64,000 nt of DNA from an uncultured Flavobacterium sp. (GTDB lineage: Bacteria > Bacteroidota > Bacteroidia > Flavobacteriales > Flavobacteriaceae), in NCBI RefSeq assembly GCF_943913405.1, contig NZ_CALTYA010000001.1:248001-312000 (forward strand). Direction: 5' to 3'. The notes under the pieces are model-generated. The model had not been told where the DNA came from and made no database searches. It saw only the letters and a list, made by a program, of their open reading frames with translations. The first letter of the stretch is position 1; every line of letters starts with the position of its first letter. The position numbers were made by a program, and so were the translations under genes. Below, piece after piece: positions 8,161 to 16,513 of this stretch.

Positions 8161-8193
8161 ACCCAGTTCATCCACGGACTGGGTATTTTTTTT
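8161..8193 (+). terminator. terminator abutting the next start codon
   Basis: ACCCAGTTC and GGACTGGGT (one G-U pair) enclose a six-base loop, then A and eight or nine T residues. The T run ends at 8193 and the ATG of the Crp-like gene is at 8194, so no normal leader remains between them. Confidence 0.8.
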
Positions 8194-8790
8194 ATGATTG
8201 ACGAAACACTTTTGCTCGAATTTGGCGCTCATTCTCTTTTTTTGAAAAAGGGCGAAATCCTTTTTGAGGAAGGCGACACGGCAAAATATTTTTACCAGAT
8301 TCATTCAGGCGAGATCAAAATGAACAACTTCAACGATGAAGGAAAAGAATTTATCCAGAGCATTTTTACCAAAGGAAATTGTTTTGGCGAACCGCCATTA
8401 TTTATAGAAAAACCTTATCCTGCAAATGCCGTGGCCATTGTCGATTCAGAGATTTTTGCCATTGCAAAAGAAGCTTTCTTCAAGCTTTTATTCTCAAATC
8501 CAGAAGCACATTTGAGCATGACGGAAAATTTGGCGCAGCGCTTGTATTTCAAATCGGTCATGGCTTCAGAGATTTCTTCGCAAGAACCTGAACACCGCAT
8601 TTTGAAGCTGATTGATTATTTCAAGGAATCGATCAGCAATTTAAAATCCCATGAAAAATACAAAGTCGATTTGACAAGACAACAGATTGCCGATCTAACA
8701 GGTTTGCGCGTGGAAACTGTAATTCGGTCTATAAAATCTCTTGAAAAAAAAGGCCTTTTGATTATTGAAGACCGAAAAGTCTATCGATAA
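8194..8790 (+). CDS. Crp/Fnr-family transcriptional regulator
   Basis: The N-terminal cyclic-nucleotide-binding-like beta roll (FLKKGEILFEEGDTAKYFYQ, NCFGEPPLFIEKPYPANAVA) spans about residues 15-125, followed by a Crp-type winged helix (LTRQQIADLTGLRVETVIRS near 160-180). There is no N-terminal cysteine cluster, so it is not a [4Fe-4S] Fnr; a haem-, NO- or nucleotide-sensing role is possible. It is followed by a perfect palindrome and a flavohaemoglobin gene, so it most likely controls nitrosative stress defence. The start codon lies immediately behind a terminator T run. Confidence 0.92.
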   Translation: MIDETLLLEFGAHSLFLKKGEILFEEGDTAKYFYQIHSGEIKMNNFNDEGKEFIQSIFTKGNCFGEPPLFIEKPYPANAVAIVDSEIFAIAKEAFFKLLFSNPEAHLSMTENLAQRLYFKSVMASEISSQEPEHRILKLIDYFKESISNLKSHEKYKVDLTRQQIADLTGLRVETVIRSIKSLEKKGLLIIEDRKVYR

Positions 8791-8829
8791 AAGTTGCTTT
8801 TCTAAAAAAAATTCTACTTATTTCAAGTC

Positions 8830-8876
8830 TTATGATTTGAGTCATAAAATGAAGCTTTAGTCTCGATTTACCTTTG
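8830..8876 (+). promoter_or_regulatory. Crp/Fnr-type operator and promoter for the hmp unit
   Basis: A perfect inverted repeat TTATGA-TTTGAG-TCATAA occupies 8830-8847. A -7 box TACCTTTG lies at 8869-8876 and no -33 TTG is found at the right spacing. If transcription starts near 8879-8880, the palindrome centre (8838.5) lies at about -41, the class II activator position of Crp/Fnr proteins. Confidence 0.65.
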
Positions 8877-8903
8877 AGGTATAAATTCTAAAGCACATTT
8901 ATC

Positions 8904-9194
8904 ATGAACTTCTATCAAAAATATCTCGACAGCTACCAACACGGAATCATCGGTTTTGCAACACTTAGCATCTTAGGACAAAGCTGTTTGGGCTCAATTG
9001 CAGCCATGTTTATCCTTATGGGAGGAACTTCTCCGTTTCAAATGGTACAATTATTTTTCGTAACTATCTTCTGCATGATTTACAACGGCGCTGTTTTGTC
9101 ACAGCAAAAACCGAAACTTTCTTTTGCCATCTTGACAATCAGCATTGCTGTAAGTTTTCTTTCTATAATCTTAAATTTCAACAATTTAATATAA
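8904..9194 (+). CDS. small membrane protein, 96 aa
   Basis: Three hydrophobic segments (about residues 15-38, 45-63 and 72-92) separated by short polar loops make this an integral inner-membrane protein. I know no family for it. It lies between the Crp/Fnr palindrome and the flavohaemoglobin gene, 21 bp before the latter and on the same strand, so it is the first gene of the same unit. This suggests a part in nitric oxide or low-oxygen physiology, by context only. Confidence 0.8.
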   Translation: MNFYQKYLDSYQHGIIGFATLSILGQSCLGSIAAMFILMGGTSPFQMVQLFFVTIFCMIYNGAVLSQQKPKLSFAILTISIAVSFLSIILNFNNLI

Positions 9195-9215
9195 CAAAAT
9201 TTCAATTACAACGAT

Positions 9216-10424
9216 ATGAATCCACATCAAAAAGAACTCATTAAAGCGACAATTCCAATTTTAAGAGCCAGCGGTGAAGACCTAACCAATTATTTTTATG
9301 CCCGAATGTTCAAGCATCATCCTGAGTTGCGAAACATGTTTAATATGGGAAACCAAGCCAATGGAAGACAGAAATCAGCTTTGGCAAATGCCGTTTTAGC
9401 TTATGCAGAAAACATCGAAGATCCGAGCGTCTTGATTACTGTTTTAAAAGGAATAGGCACAAAACACAGAAGCCTAAACATTCAGCCAGACCAATATAAA
9501 ATCGTCGGAACGCATTTGATTGCTTCTATCGGAGAAGTTGTCGGCGAAGCCACAACGCCAGAAATTCTAGAAGCTTGGACCGTTGCTTTTTATCAATTGG
9601 CGCAAATCATGATTGATGTTGAGAAAGGCTTATACGAAGAAAACATAGCAAAATCAGGAAGCTGGAATGGCTGGAGAAAATTTGTAATCAAAAAAATCGT
9701 TCAAGAATCTGCTGAAATCAAATCGTTTTATCTTTATCCCGAAGACGGAAAAGAAATTGCAAGTTTCCATTCAGGACAATTTATCAGTGTCCAGGTTTTT
9801 GTTCCAGAATTAGATCTTTTACAGCCAAGACAATATAGTTTATCAAGTGCTTTTAATCCTGAATATTATAGAATTTCGGTAAAGAAAGAAGCTGGAATCG
9901 CTCCAAATCCATCGGGTTTAGTTTCAAATACTTTGCATGCAAAATCAGAAGGCGACGTGATTTCAATTTCATCTCCGGCAGGAATATTTCACTTGGAAAA
10001 AGAGAATAAAAATCCTTTGGTTTTAATCAGTGGCGGTGTTGGGTTGACGCCAATGTTGAGCATGCTCGAAACCAATTTAAATTCCATCCAGAATAAAAAA
10101 ACGATTTGGATCCACGGTTGCAGAAATGAATCAGTTCATGCTTTTAAAGACCAAATTGAAAGTTTGAAAAAGGAAGCATTGCTTGAAACCTTTACCTTTT
10201 ATGATACAATTGAAGATGCGGAAAACACTTCAAATCAAGTGATCAATGGCCGAGTCGATCTTCACAAATGCAAAGATTCCATTTTACTGGAAGAAGCAAA
10301 ATATTACATCTGCGGCCCAGAAATGTTCATCAAAACGCAATACGAAGCGCTTTTAAACCTAAAAGTGAGTAAAGAAAATATCTTTTATGAAGAATTCGGA
10401 CCTCAACTGATACATTTGAGTTAA
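9216..10424 (+). CDS. hmp: flavohaemoglobin, nitric oxide dioxygenase
   Basis: Converts nitric oxide and O2 to nitrate with NAD(P)H. The globin domain (1-140) starts with the family-typical LIKATIPILRASGEDLTN and carries the Tyr of LTNYFYARMF (B10 region) and GTKHRSLNI with the probable proximal His. The FAD domain shows RQYSLSSA (near 205) and the NAD domain GGVGLTPMLSMLE (near 270) and YICGPEMF. The 402 aa match the full-length family. It is second in the unit driven from the palindrome at 8830. The stretch 10425-10631 has no credible gene. Confidence 0.97.
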   Translation: MNPHQKELIKATIPILRASGEDLTNYFYARMFKHHPELRNMFNMGNQANGRQKSALANAVLAYAENIEDPSVLITVLKGIGTKHRSLNIQPDQYKIVGTHLIASIGEVVGEATTPEILEAWTVAFYQLAQIMIDVEKGLYEENIAKSGSWNGWRKFVIKKIVQESAEIKSFYLYPEDGKEIASFHSGQFISVQVFVPELDLLQPRQYSLSSAFNPEYYRISVKKEAGIAPNPSGLVSNTLHAKSEGDVISISSPAGIFHLEKENKNPLVLISGGVGLTPMLSMLETNLNSIQNKKTIWIHGCRNESVHAFKDQIESLKKEALLETFTFYDTIEDAENTSNQVINGRVDLHKCKDSILLEEAKYYICGPEMFIKTQYEALLNLKVSKENIFYEEFGPQLIHLS

Positions 10425-10631
10425 GTGAAAATCTTTGCGGTTCGCGATTCAAGAAGACTTACCATCTTCAAGAATTTAATCACGACATTTTTCATCACAT
10501 TGACGCTGGCTGGCATCAATTGCCATGACAAATCAAATTTTATCTTTTTTTGGATGCGTTCTTGGATAGTTGCCGGTTTTATTTCAAATTTATTTTCACT
10601 TTTTATCTTTTCTGGCAAAACATTCAAACGC

Positions 10632-10663
10632 AAAAAAGCCTTCAGATCATGAAGGCTTTTTTT
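10632..10663. terminator. bidirectional terminator
   Basis: AAAAAAGCCTTC, loop AGATCAT, then GAAGGCTTTTTTT. It lies between hmp and the oppositely oriented lipoprotein gene and suits both. Confidence 0.85.
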
Positions 10664-10682
10664 ATTGAAAAAATTAAAATTA

Positions 10683-11141
10683 TTATGGCAAAGGTGCGCC
10701 CACAGCTACATCGCATCTGTGTCCTGGCTGTCCGTGTGGCGGATTCATACCTGGAGCCGTTGCGGTTGTTGCCGTATTTGCAGGAGCAACCGGCTGTGGC
10801 TGTACTTGTGGTTGCACCGGCTGTGGTTGCGCAGCAGGAGCTTGTCCCGGAGGTGAATTTAACGGTGCGCCGACAGCAATATCGCATCTGTGATTCGGCT
10901 GTCCGTGTGGAGGATTCATTCCTGGCGCTGTTGCCGTTGCAGGCTGTTGAACCGGCTGTGGCACTTGTGCAGTTTGAGTTGGCGCATTCATTTGAACCGC
11001 ATTTGGATCCACTGGCGCAGCACTCGCATCTGGAGCAACTTCTGCAGCAGCAGGACTTTCTTGTGGCTGTAATTCTTTTTTACAAGACACCATAAAAAGC
11101 GATCCTGATAGCAAAAGGCCTAGTATTGTTTTAGAATTCAT
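10683..11141 (-). CDS. Pro/Ala/Gln-rich lipoprotein with duplicated HRCD motif
   Basis: A lipoprotein signal (LLLSGSLFMVSC, Cys20) leads into a low-complexity Pro-, Ala-, Gln- and Val-rich chain. Two near-identical modules, one mid-protein and one at the very C-terminus, read GMNPPHGQP-x-HRCD-x-AVGAPL; each has conserved His, His and Cys, which could bind metal or form a disulfide. I believe this motif recurs in small Bacteroidota proteins of unknown function, but cannot check it here. No enzymatic domain is visible; the rest looks like a flexible spacer on the outer membrane. Confidence 0.85.
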   Translation of the reverse strand: MNSKTILGLLLSGSLFMVSCKKELQPQESPAAAEVAPDASAAPVDPNAVQMNAPTQTAQVPQPVQQPATATAPGMNPPHGQPNHRCDIAVGAPLNSPPGQAPAAQPQPVQPQVQPQPVAPANTATTATAPGMNPPHGQPGHRCDVAVGAPLP

Positions 11142-11197
11142 CGTAGTTTTTTTGAGATTAAGATTTCAAATATACTGTTTTAAAATAAGTATCTATG

Positions 11198-14100
11198 TTA
11201 AAAATAGGCTCTTAGTTGAACGCTTCCTGTATGAATTGTTTTGCTTTCTTCGCTTTTTCTTCCTTCATAATTGACATTAATATCTAAATATTGCGTCAAG
11301 TTTTTTTGCACTAACAAACGCCAAGTCAAGTTTTGTCCCGCCTGCAATCCTTCCAGCATTTGATAAGCGACTGGCGAAAGCGAATCGCCCGTAAAATCAT
11401 TTTGATATAATGAAAACTCGCCGTTCATCGTGAATTTTTTCTCTGAATTATAAGTAAATGAAGTTCCTAAACGATGCTGTTGCAAGGCTTCTTTATCGTT
11501 GATTTGATTTTTCTTGTCTTGAAATTCATAAAATAAATCCCAGCTCGCATTTCTAGAAAACAAATAAGAGACTTTTGGCGCCAGCTGATAACCTTTCAAC
11601 AGGAAATTTTTGGCAGAATAATTTTCAGAAAGTGTTTCTGATTCCATAGTTTTTCCTGCAAATCCAAAAAGCCAGCTTTTTTGAACCAAATGCGCATATT
11701 GAATTTGGTGCGACTGATTATTGCTTTCTTGAGAACCAACCGAAAGTAAGTTTTTAGCACGATTTTTCAAATAAGTGTACGTTACCGAATGATCTTGTTT
11801 TCCGCGATTGTAGAAAAGGCTGTTTCTAATACTAGAATTTAATCCTAACAAATCTTCGTCACTTGAAGAAAACGGATTCAGGTCAAAATTGGCATTTCCG
11901 CGAAGAATTTTTCGGTCCATTAAAAAGGAAGTCTGGTTGTAAAAATAAGACAAGAATTTCTTGAAGCCTTTCTCGTTTTGCCATTGATTTGCATTCAAAA
12001 TCACCGACTGTGAAAATTTATTTTGGTGTGTTTTTCTGAAAACTTGATTCGGAAGAAAAATTCGAACATACATCGCTTGATCTGAGAATTGGGCAACTTC
12101 AAATTCTTCTAATTCCTGAATTCCATTGTTGTTATAATCAATCCAAGTATAAATTCCCTGGCCTGCTTCTACTTTCAAATATGTAAATTCTTGCTGTGGA
12201 ATTGTTCCTGATGTAGTTTCATAAGATGTCGTGACTTGAATCAACTGCCCAAAATAACGGTCGTTATAAAGCAATCTCGAATTCAGCGAAGGCTCATTTT
12301 TCAAGCTCGGATCTTCATATTTTAAATCCCTATAATTTACAAATAAAGACAAATCGCTTTTATCTGTTTTCAATAATCTGGATTTCAAATAATAGGAATT
12401 CGAAGTATTTACTTTCTGAATAAATCCGTTGACCAAACTGTCATTTGAGCGTTGCAAATAACCCAATTCAGCATACACTTTTGTGCTGTCTCCTCGTCCT
12501 GCAAAAACTCCGAATTCATGAAATTTCTGGCTTAAAGCAGAAAATTGATTAGTTTCCTTAATTTTTTCTTCGTTGTCTTCCAAACGAAATGAACCGCCGA
12601 CCCAGTTTTTCTTGAAGTGATATCTTGCCTGCGTCTGGTTTCTGATAAATGTCGATTCTGAATAATCGCTGTCGCTTTTCAAGATGCTTCCCGAATTTTG
12701 AACCATCAAATTTTTAAAGCGGAACAATCCATCAACGACGTGCCTTGTTCCTGAAAAACTTTCTGAAAAATCGAGTTTTTCCAATTGATATTTCACCGAA
12801 CCTTTAGTCGGCAGATTAAAACTTACTCCAGAAATCAGCAAGCTTTGGTTTCCTGCTGGATTTGTCAAGTTCCAGTCACGGTCAAATTCTATCGTAAACA
12901 AACGTTCGATGGTTTTAAATTGTTTCTGCACAAACTGAAAATCTGCGAAAGCGTCAATTTCCCATTTTTTAGAAAGCAGTCTTTGCTTTGCATAAATTTT
13001 TCCAGCAACACCCTGATTATCATTATCATCCAGAGAAGAAAACAAATTCAAATCGTTATTGCTGATTCCAATTTCAAAGTCAACCAAAGTCTTTTCGCTT
13101 GGCTTGTATTTTCCTAAAACGGTTGCAATTTGAATTTTAGTAGGCGCGACCAATTTGATTATCGGCTCATAATTTCCCTGCGGAATTCCGTTTAACGGCG
13201 CTTTATATTCATAAACTCTCCCAACCGCCACGCTATTTTTCAATATGTAATTTCCTTGATTATTTCCGACCAAAGAAAATCGAACGTTGAAAAGTTCATC
13301 TTCGGGATTATTAGAAACCACGAAAGTCTCCACACCGTCAGTTATTACTTTTTTATATAAAATTTTGTTCTCAGAATAGCTGTCCGCATACGCAGAAGGC
13401 GATGTCATTAAAGCCGGATTGTCTCCCGCATCTTTTAAAATCAATGCTTGTTCAGAAGAAAGATTTTGTTGTAAAGGCTGATTTTTGACATCATTTTCAG
13501 AATACAGATAACCGCCGATGCTCCATGTTTTTTGCTCGTGCGTACCGCCAACATAGGTTACAAATCGCGTATAATTTCGATCAGAATATTGGTATTCCAC
13601 ATTGATACGCATTTCAGAAGTAATTGGAAAAAGTGACGTAAAAATGATCTCTCCAGCATTATAGTCAATAGTATAATCGTTATTTTCACCGCGGGTCAGC
13701 AGAATTCCGTTGACAAAAACACGCTCAGAACCTGAAATTACTAGAATATACAATTCATTATTCGGACCTTTTAATTTATACGGACCTTGGTTTCCTTCCT
13801 GCCCGACGAAAGTGCTTTTTGCATATTGGCCTCGAACTAAAGCCGCCGACGCAAAAATATTAGTTTTGTTTTCTTCTGTTCCAAAAGTAAAATTGGTAGA
13901 CAGACCTTGTACTTTTTTATTGAAATTTAAAAAGCGAGACTGCCTGTTTTCTAGAAATAAATCGCCTGCGCGGATGTTCCATTTGTCGCTGAAAAGTTCT
14001 ATAAAAATTTGGTCGAATTCATCTAATTTCTGCGAATAACCGCCTTCCTGAAGTGGAATATTGCTGTCTTGAATGGAAGCTCGAAGGCTTACTTTATCCG

Positions 14101-14605
14101 AAATTTTTCCAGTAATCTGCAAATCTAAATTCGAATTTACTACAGAATTTTGATTGTTTCCCACGGTAATTCCTCTGGTAATACTTCCAGAAGTATTCAG
14201 TCCGTCAAATGGCTTGAATGTTTTTATCGGATCTCTGGAAACTTGATATAAATTCCCTTTTCCGGCTTCATTGCTGACAACCCGGCTGTCGTCATAAATG
14301 CTATATTTTTTCGTAAGATATTCAGGATAAGAAAAATAACGAAGCGTCAACGAATCTTCAGAACGAAAATTATTCTTAAAAACCAAGATGCTTTTCTGAA
14401 AATCTACTTTGTAAAATGTCGTGTCGATATCATTTCCAAGCTTGTCTTGAAGCTTAAAAAACGACTTGTTGATGCTCACGCTGTCAATTTGAATCGTATC
14501 TTTTTGAACCACAATCTTTTTGTTTTTGTACAGCGATTTGATTTCCTGCGCCGAAACGCCAGAAGCAAAGGTGATTACAAACAAAAAGAGCAAATTTTTC
14601 AACAT
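11198..14605 (-). CDS. giant outer-membrane beta-barrel protein, 1135 aa
   Basis: A signal peptide ends at SGVSA-QE. From residue 130 on the chain is built of alternating strands with turns (LRASIQDSNIPLQEGGY, FVNGILLTRGENNDYTIDY, NVEYQYSDRNYTRFV) and ends with an aromatic strand (GSVQLRAYF), the mark of outer-membrane insertion. The block NDYTIDYNAGEIIFT recalls repeats in SprA-type giant barrels of the type 9 secretion system, but the protein is about half that size and lacks other SprA features I could name. It stands alone on the reverse strand. Function unknown; transport or assembly is likely. Confidence 0.75.
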   Translation of the reverse strand: MLKNLLFLFVITFASGVSAQEIKSLYKNKKIVVQKDTIQIDSVSINKSFFKLQDKLGNDIDTTFYKVDFQKSILVFKNNFRSEDSLTLRYFSYPEYLTKKYSIYDDSRVVSNEAGKGNLYQVSRDPIKTFKPFDGLNTSGSITRGITVGNNQNSVVNSNLDLQITGKISDKVSLRASIQDSNIPLQEGGYSQKLDEFDQIFIELFSDKWNIRAGDLFLENRQSRFLNFNKKVQGLSTNFTFGTEENKTNIFASAALVRGQYAKSTFVGQEGNQGPYKLKGPNNELYILVISGSERVFVNGILLTRGENNDYTIDYNAGEIIFTSLFPITSEMRINVEYQYSDRNYTRFVTYVGGTHEQKTWSIGGYLYSENDVKNQPLQQNLSSEQALILKDAGDNPALMTSPSAYADSYSENKILYKKVITDGVETFVVSNNPEDELFNVRFSLVGNNQGNYILKNSVAVGRVYEYKAPLNGIPQGNYEPIIKLVAPTKIQIATVLGKYKPSEKTLVDFEIGISNNDLNLFSSLDDNDNQGVAGKIYAKQRLLSKKWEIDAFADFQFVQKQFKTIERLFTIEFDRDWNLTNPAGNQSLLISGVSFNLPTKGSVKYQLEKLDFSESFSGTRHVVDGLFRFKNLMVQNSGSILKSDSDYSESTFIRNQTQARYHFKKNWVGGSFRLEDNEEKIKETNQFSALSQKFHEFGVFAGRGDSTKVYAELGYLQRSNDSLVNGFIQKVNTSNSYYLKSRLLKTDKSDLSLFVNYRDLKYEDPSLKNEPSLNSRLLYNDRYFGQLIQVTTSYETTSGTIPQQEFTYLKVEAGQGIYTWIDYNNNGIQELEEFEVAQFSDQAMYVRIFLPNQVFRKTHQNKFSQSVILNANQWQNEKGFKKFLSYFYNQTSFLMDRKILRGNANFDLNPFSSSDEDLLGLNSSIRNSLFYNRGKQDHSVTYTYLKNRAKNLLSVGSQESNNQSHQIQYAHLVQKSWLFGFAGKTMESETLSENYSAKNFLLKGYQLAPKVSYLFSRNASWDLFYEFQDKKNQINDKEALQQHRLGTSFTYNSEKKFTMNGEFSLYQNDFTGDSLSPVAYQMLEGLQAGQNLTWRLLVQKNLTQYLDINVNYEGRKSEESKTIHTGSVQLRAYF

Positions 14606-14674
14606 AAATACTATAACTCCGAAAGGTCAAAAGTAGTATTTATAAAATTAAAATTTGGGAAAGTCCAAATTAGA

Positions 14675-14968
14675 TCAAATTCTTTTGTCCCAATTTTTAG
14701 GTGAGCGAGAAGTATGGAAAATTCCGATTACGACCACTTCATCCTCTTTTAAAACATAATGAATTCCATAAGGAAATCTGTTGATAAAAAGAATTTTTAC
14801 GTTTTTGTATCGCTGTTGAAAAGCCAAAGGAGTTCGTATAATTTCATTAATTCCAACTTCTAGACACAACTCAAAATCATAAGAGAGCCCTTTTCTCTGG
14901 TCTTCATACCAAGTTGTGATTTCTTCGATGTCAAATAAGGCATCGTCGGTAAACCGCAATGAAAGCAT
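14675..14968 (-). CDS. ParE/RelE-family toxin
   Basis: A 97-residue ParE/RelE-fold protein: LSLRFTDDALFDIEEITTWY at the N-terminus, FELCLEVGINEI in the middle and the C-terminal block FPYGIHYVLKEDEVVVIGIFHTSRSP. I chose ATG at 14968 because it overlaps the antitoxin stop as TAATG, and because upstream extension to 15007 would lie inside the antitoxin and adds no conserved residues. Such toxins poison gyrase (ParE) or cut mRNA (RelE); the subtype is not clear here. Confidence 0.88.
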   Translation of the reverse strand: MLSLRFTDDALFDIEEITTWYEDQRKGLSYDFELCLEVGINEIIRTPLAFQQRYKNVKILFINRFPYGIHYVLKEDEVVVIGIFHTSRSPKNWDKRI

Positions 14969-15174
14969 TACCTGATTTTTTTCAAATGATTTTTGACTTC
15001 CTCCCAAGTATATAATTCGCTTTTACCTTCCTCAAGTTTTTGAAGACGATAATCCAATTCATATTTTACCTCTTCAGAAATCAAAATATCTTTCTTTGAA
15101 ATGCTATCCCAAATTTGCTCAGCCAAAACAATTTTCTCGGCATCGCTGTATTTAGATAAATCTTTGATTTGCAT
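14968..15174 (-). CDS. antitoxin, addiction-module (Unstab_antitox) type
   Basis: A 68-residue acidic/basic helical protein (SDAEKIVLAEQIWDSISKK, EVKYELDYRLQKLEEGKSE, TWEEVKNHLKKI) with the typical layout of PF09720 addiction-module antitoxins, which pair with ParE/RelE toxins. It is the first gene of the pair, with one shared base at the toxin start. It would neutralise the toxin and probably repress its own promoter. It sits directly downstream of aspartate kinase (35 bp). Confidence 0.87.
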   Translation of the reverse strand: MQIKDLSKYSDAEKIVLAEQIWDSISKKDILISEEVKYELDYRLQKLEEGKSELYTWEEVKNHLKKIR

Positions 15175-15209
15175 ATCTTTAAATTTTATATAAATATAAG
15201 AAAAAATCC

Positions 15210-16469
15210 TTAATTTACGTCTTTAGTCACAATCTGCATTGTTTCTCTGCTCACTTGTTTCAGCAAAACTTCTTTTCCTTTTTCGACCATTTCAGAAGCA
15301 TTTTCATTGAAATGGCGAATCGTGTAAAGCGAAACATTCTCATTATAAGAAACTTTAAATTTCTTTGAAAGGATATTTTTCAGCTCATTAAAATTACCGA
15401 ATTTGTCTTCAATACAAACAGAGAAACTGATGGCTGAATTCTGAATCAAGCTTACTTTCATTTTATATTGGTGGAAAAGTCCGAAGATTTCGCTGATATT
15501 TTCTTCCATAATAAAAGAAAAATCAATTGACGAAAGCGAAATTAGCAATTGGTCTCTTTTCACAATAAAACAAGGCAAATGTGGCTCTAAATCAGCGCCT
15601 TTACTTACACTTGTTCCTGGCAAAGATGGATTCAAAAACGATTTTACAAACAACGGAATTTCCTTTCTCTGCAAAGGCTGCAACGTTTTAGGATGGATAA
15701 CTGTAGCTCCGTAAAATGCCAATTCGATTGCTTCTCTATAAGAAATCTGGTTGAGCAAAGTTGCATTTTCAAAATATCTTGGATCAGCATTCATGACTCC
15801 GGGAACGTCTTTCCAAATCGTCACGCTTTCCGCATTTAAGCAATACGCAAAAATTGCCGCCGTGTAATCTGAACCTTCTCTTCCTAAAGTCGTGGTGAAA
15901 TTATTTTCGTCTGAACCCAGAAATCCTTGGGTAATATTCAAGACTTTTTTCTTTACGTTTTTGGAAATCAGCTTTTGAGTTTGGTCCCAATCAACGATTG
16001 CATCACGATAAGTAGTATCTGTTTTTATAAAATTTCTGACATCGAGCCATTGATTTTTCAAATCTCTGGAATTGAAATAATGACTGATAATTGTCGTAGA
16101 AATAATTTCTCCGAAGCTTACAATCTGATCATAGACAAAATTATAATTTGGAGATTTATTATTTTTCAGGAAGCTTTCCAAATCAGAAAACAAAGAATTT
16201 ATAGCCGTAAAAACTGCATTTTTATCGTCTTCAAATAAATCTAATAAAATCTGGTTGTGGTATTTCTTGACATCTTGAACCGAAGATTGCAATTCTGGAG
16301 ATTTCTCAAAATAGTTCTTTATGACAGCCTCTAAAGCATTTGTTGTTTTCCCCATTGCCGAAACTACAAGCAAAACATCTTCATAACCAACTTGTTGCAA
16401 AACGCTGTAAACGTTTTTAATACCATCAGCGTCTTTCACAGAAGCGCCACCAAATTTAAATATTCTCAT
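15210..16469 (-). CDS. lysC: aspartate kinase, monofunctional
   Basis: First step of the aspartate pathway (Lys, Thr, Met): phosphorylates aspartate with ATP. The N-terminus MRIFKFGGASVKDADGI is the kinase signature (KFGG), followed by VVSAMGKTTNAL and the LGREGSDYTAAIFA block that binds aspartate. Residues about 300-400 form ACT-like regulatory modules (LLISLSSIDFSFIMEE). The 419 aa fit a short Bacteroidota form without fused homoserine dehydrogenase. It lies in a reverse-strand run with a GNAT enzyme upstream (45 bp) and a toxin-antitoxin pair downstream. Confidence 0.95.
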   Translation of the reverse strand: MRIFKFGGASVKDADGIKNVYSVLQQVGYEDVLLVVSAMGKTTNALEAVIKNYFEKSPELQSSVQDVKKYHNQILLDLFEDDKNAVFTAINSLFSDLESFLKNNKSPNYNFVYDQIVSFGEIISTTIISHYFNSRDLKNQWLDVRNFIKTDTTYRDAIVDWDQTQKLISKNVKKKVLNITQGFLGSDENNFTTTLGREGSDYTAAIFAYCLNAESVTIWKDVPGVMNADPRYFENATLLNQISYREAIELAFYGATVIHPKTLQPLQRKEIPLFVKSFLNPSLPGTSVSKGADLEPHLPCFIVKRDQLLISLSSIDFSFIMEENISEIFGLFHQYKMKVSLIQNSAISFSVCIEDKFGNFNELKNILSKKFKVSYNENVSLYTIRHFNENASEMVEKGKEVLLKQVSRETMQIVTKDVN

Positions 16470-16513
16470 TAGATTCCTGATTTTTGATTTCAGATTTCTG
16501 AAACCCTAAAAGT

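Noticed and set aside
10425..10652. Small frames on both strands after hmp
   Set aside because: Non-ATG or terminator-overlapping starts, no motifs; the forward one runs through the terminator.
14969..15007. Longer N-terminus of the ParE-like toxin
   Set aside because: It lies entirely in the antitoxin gene and adds no conserved residues; TAATG coupling favours 14968.
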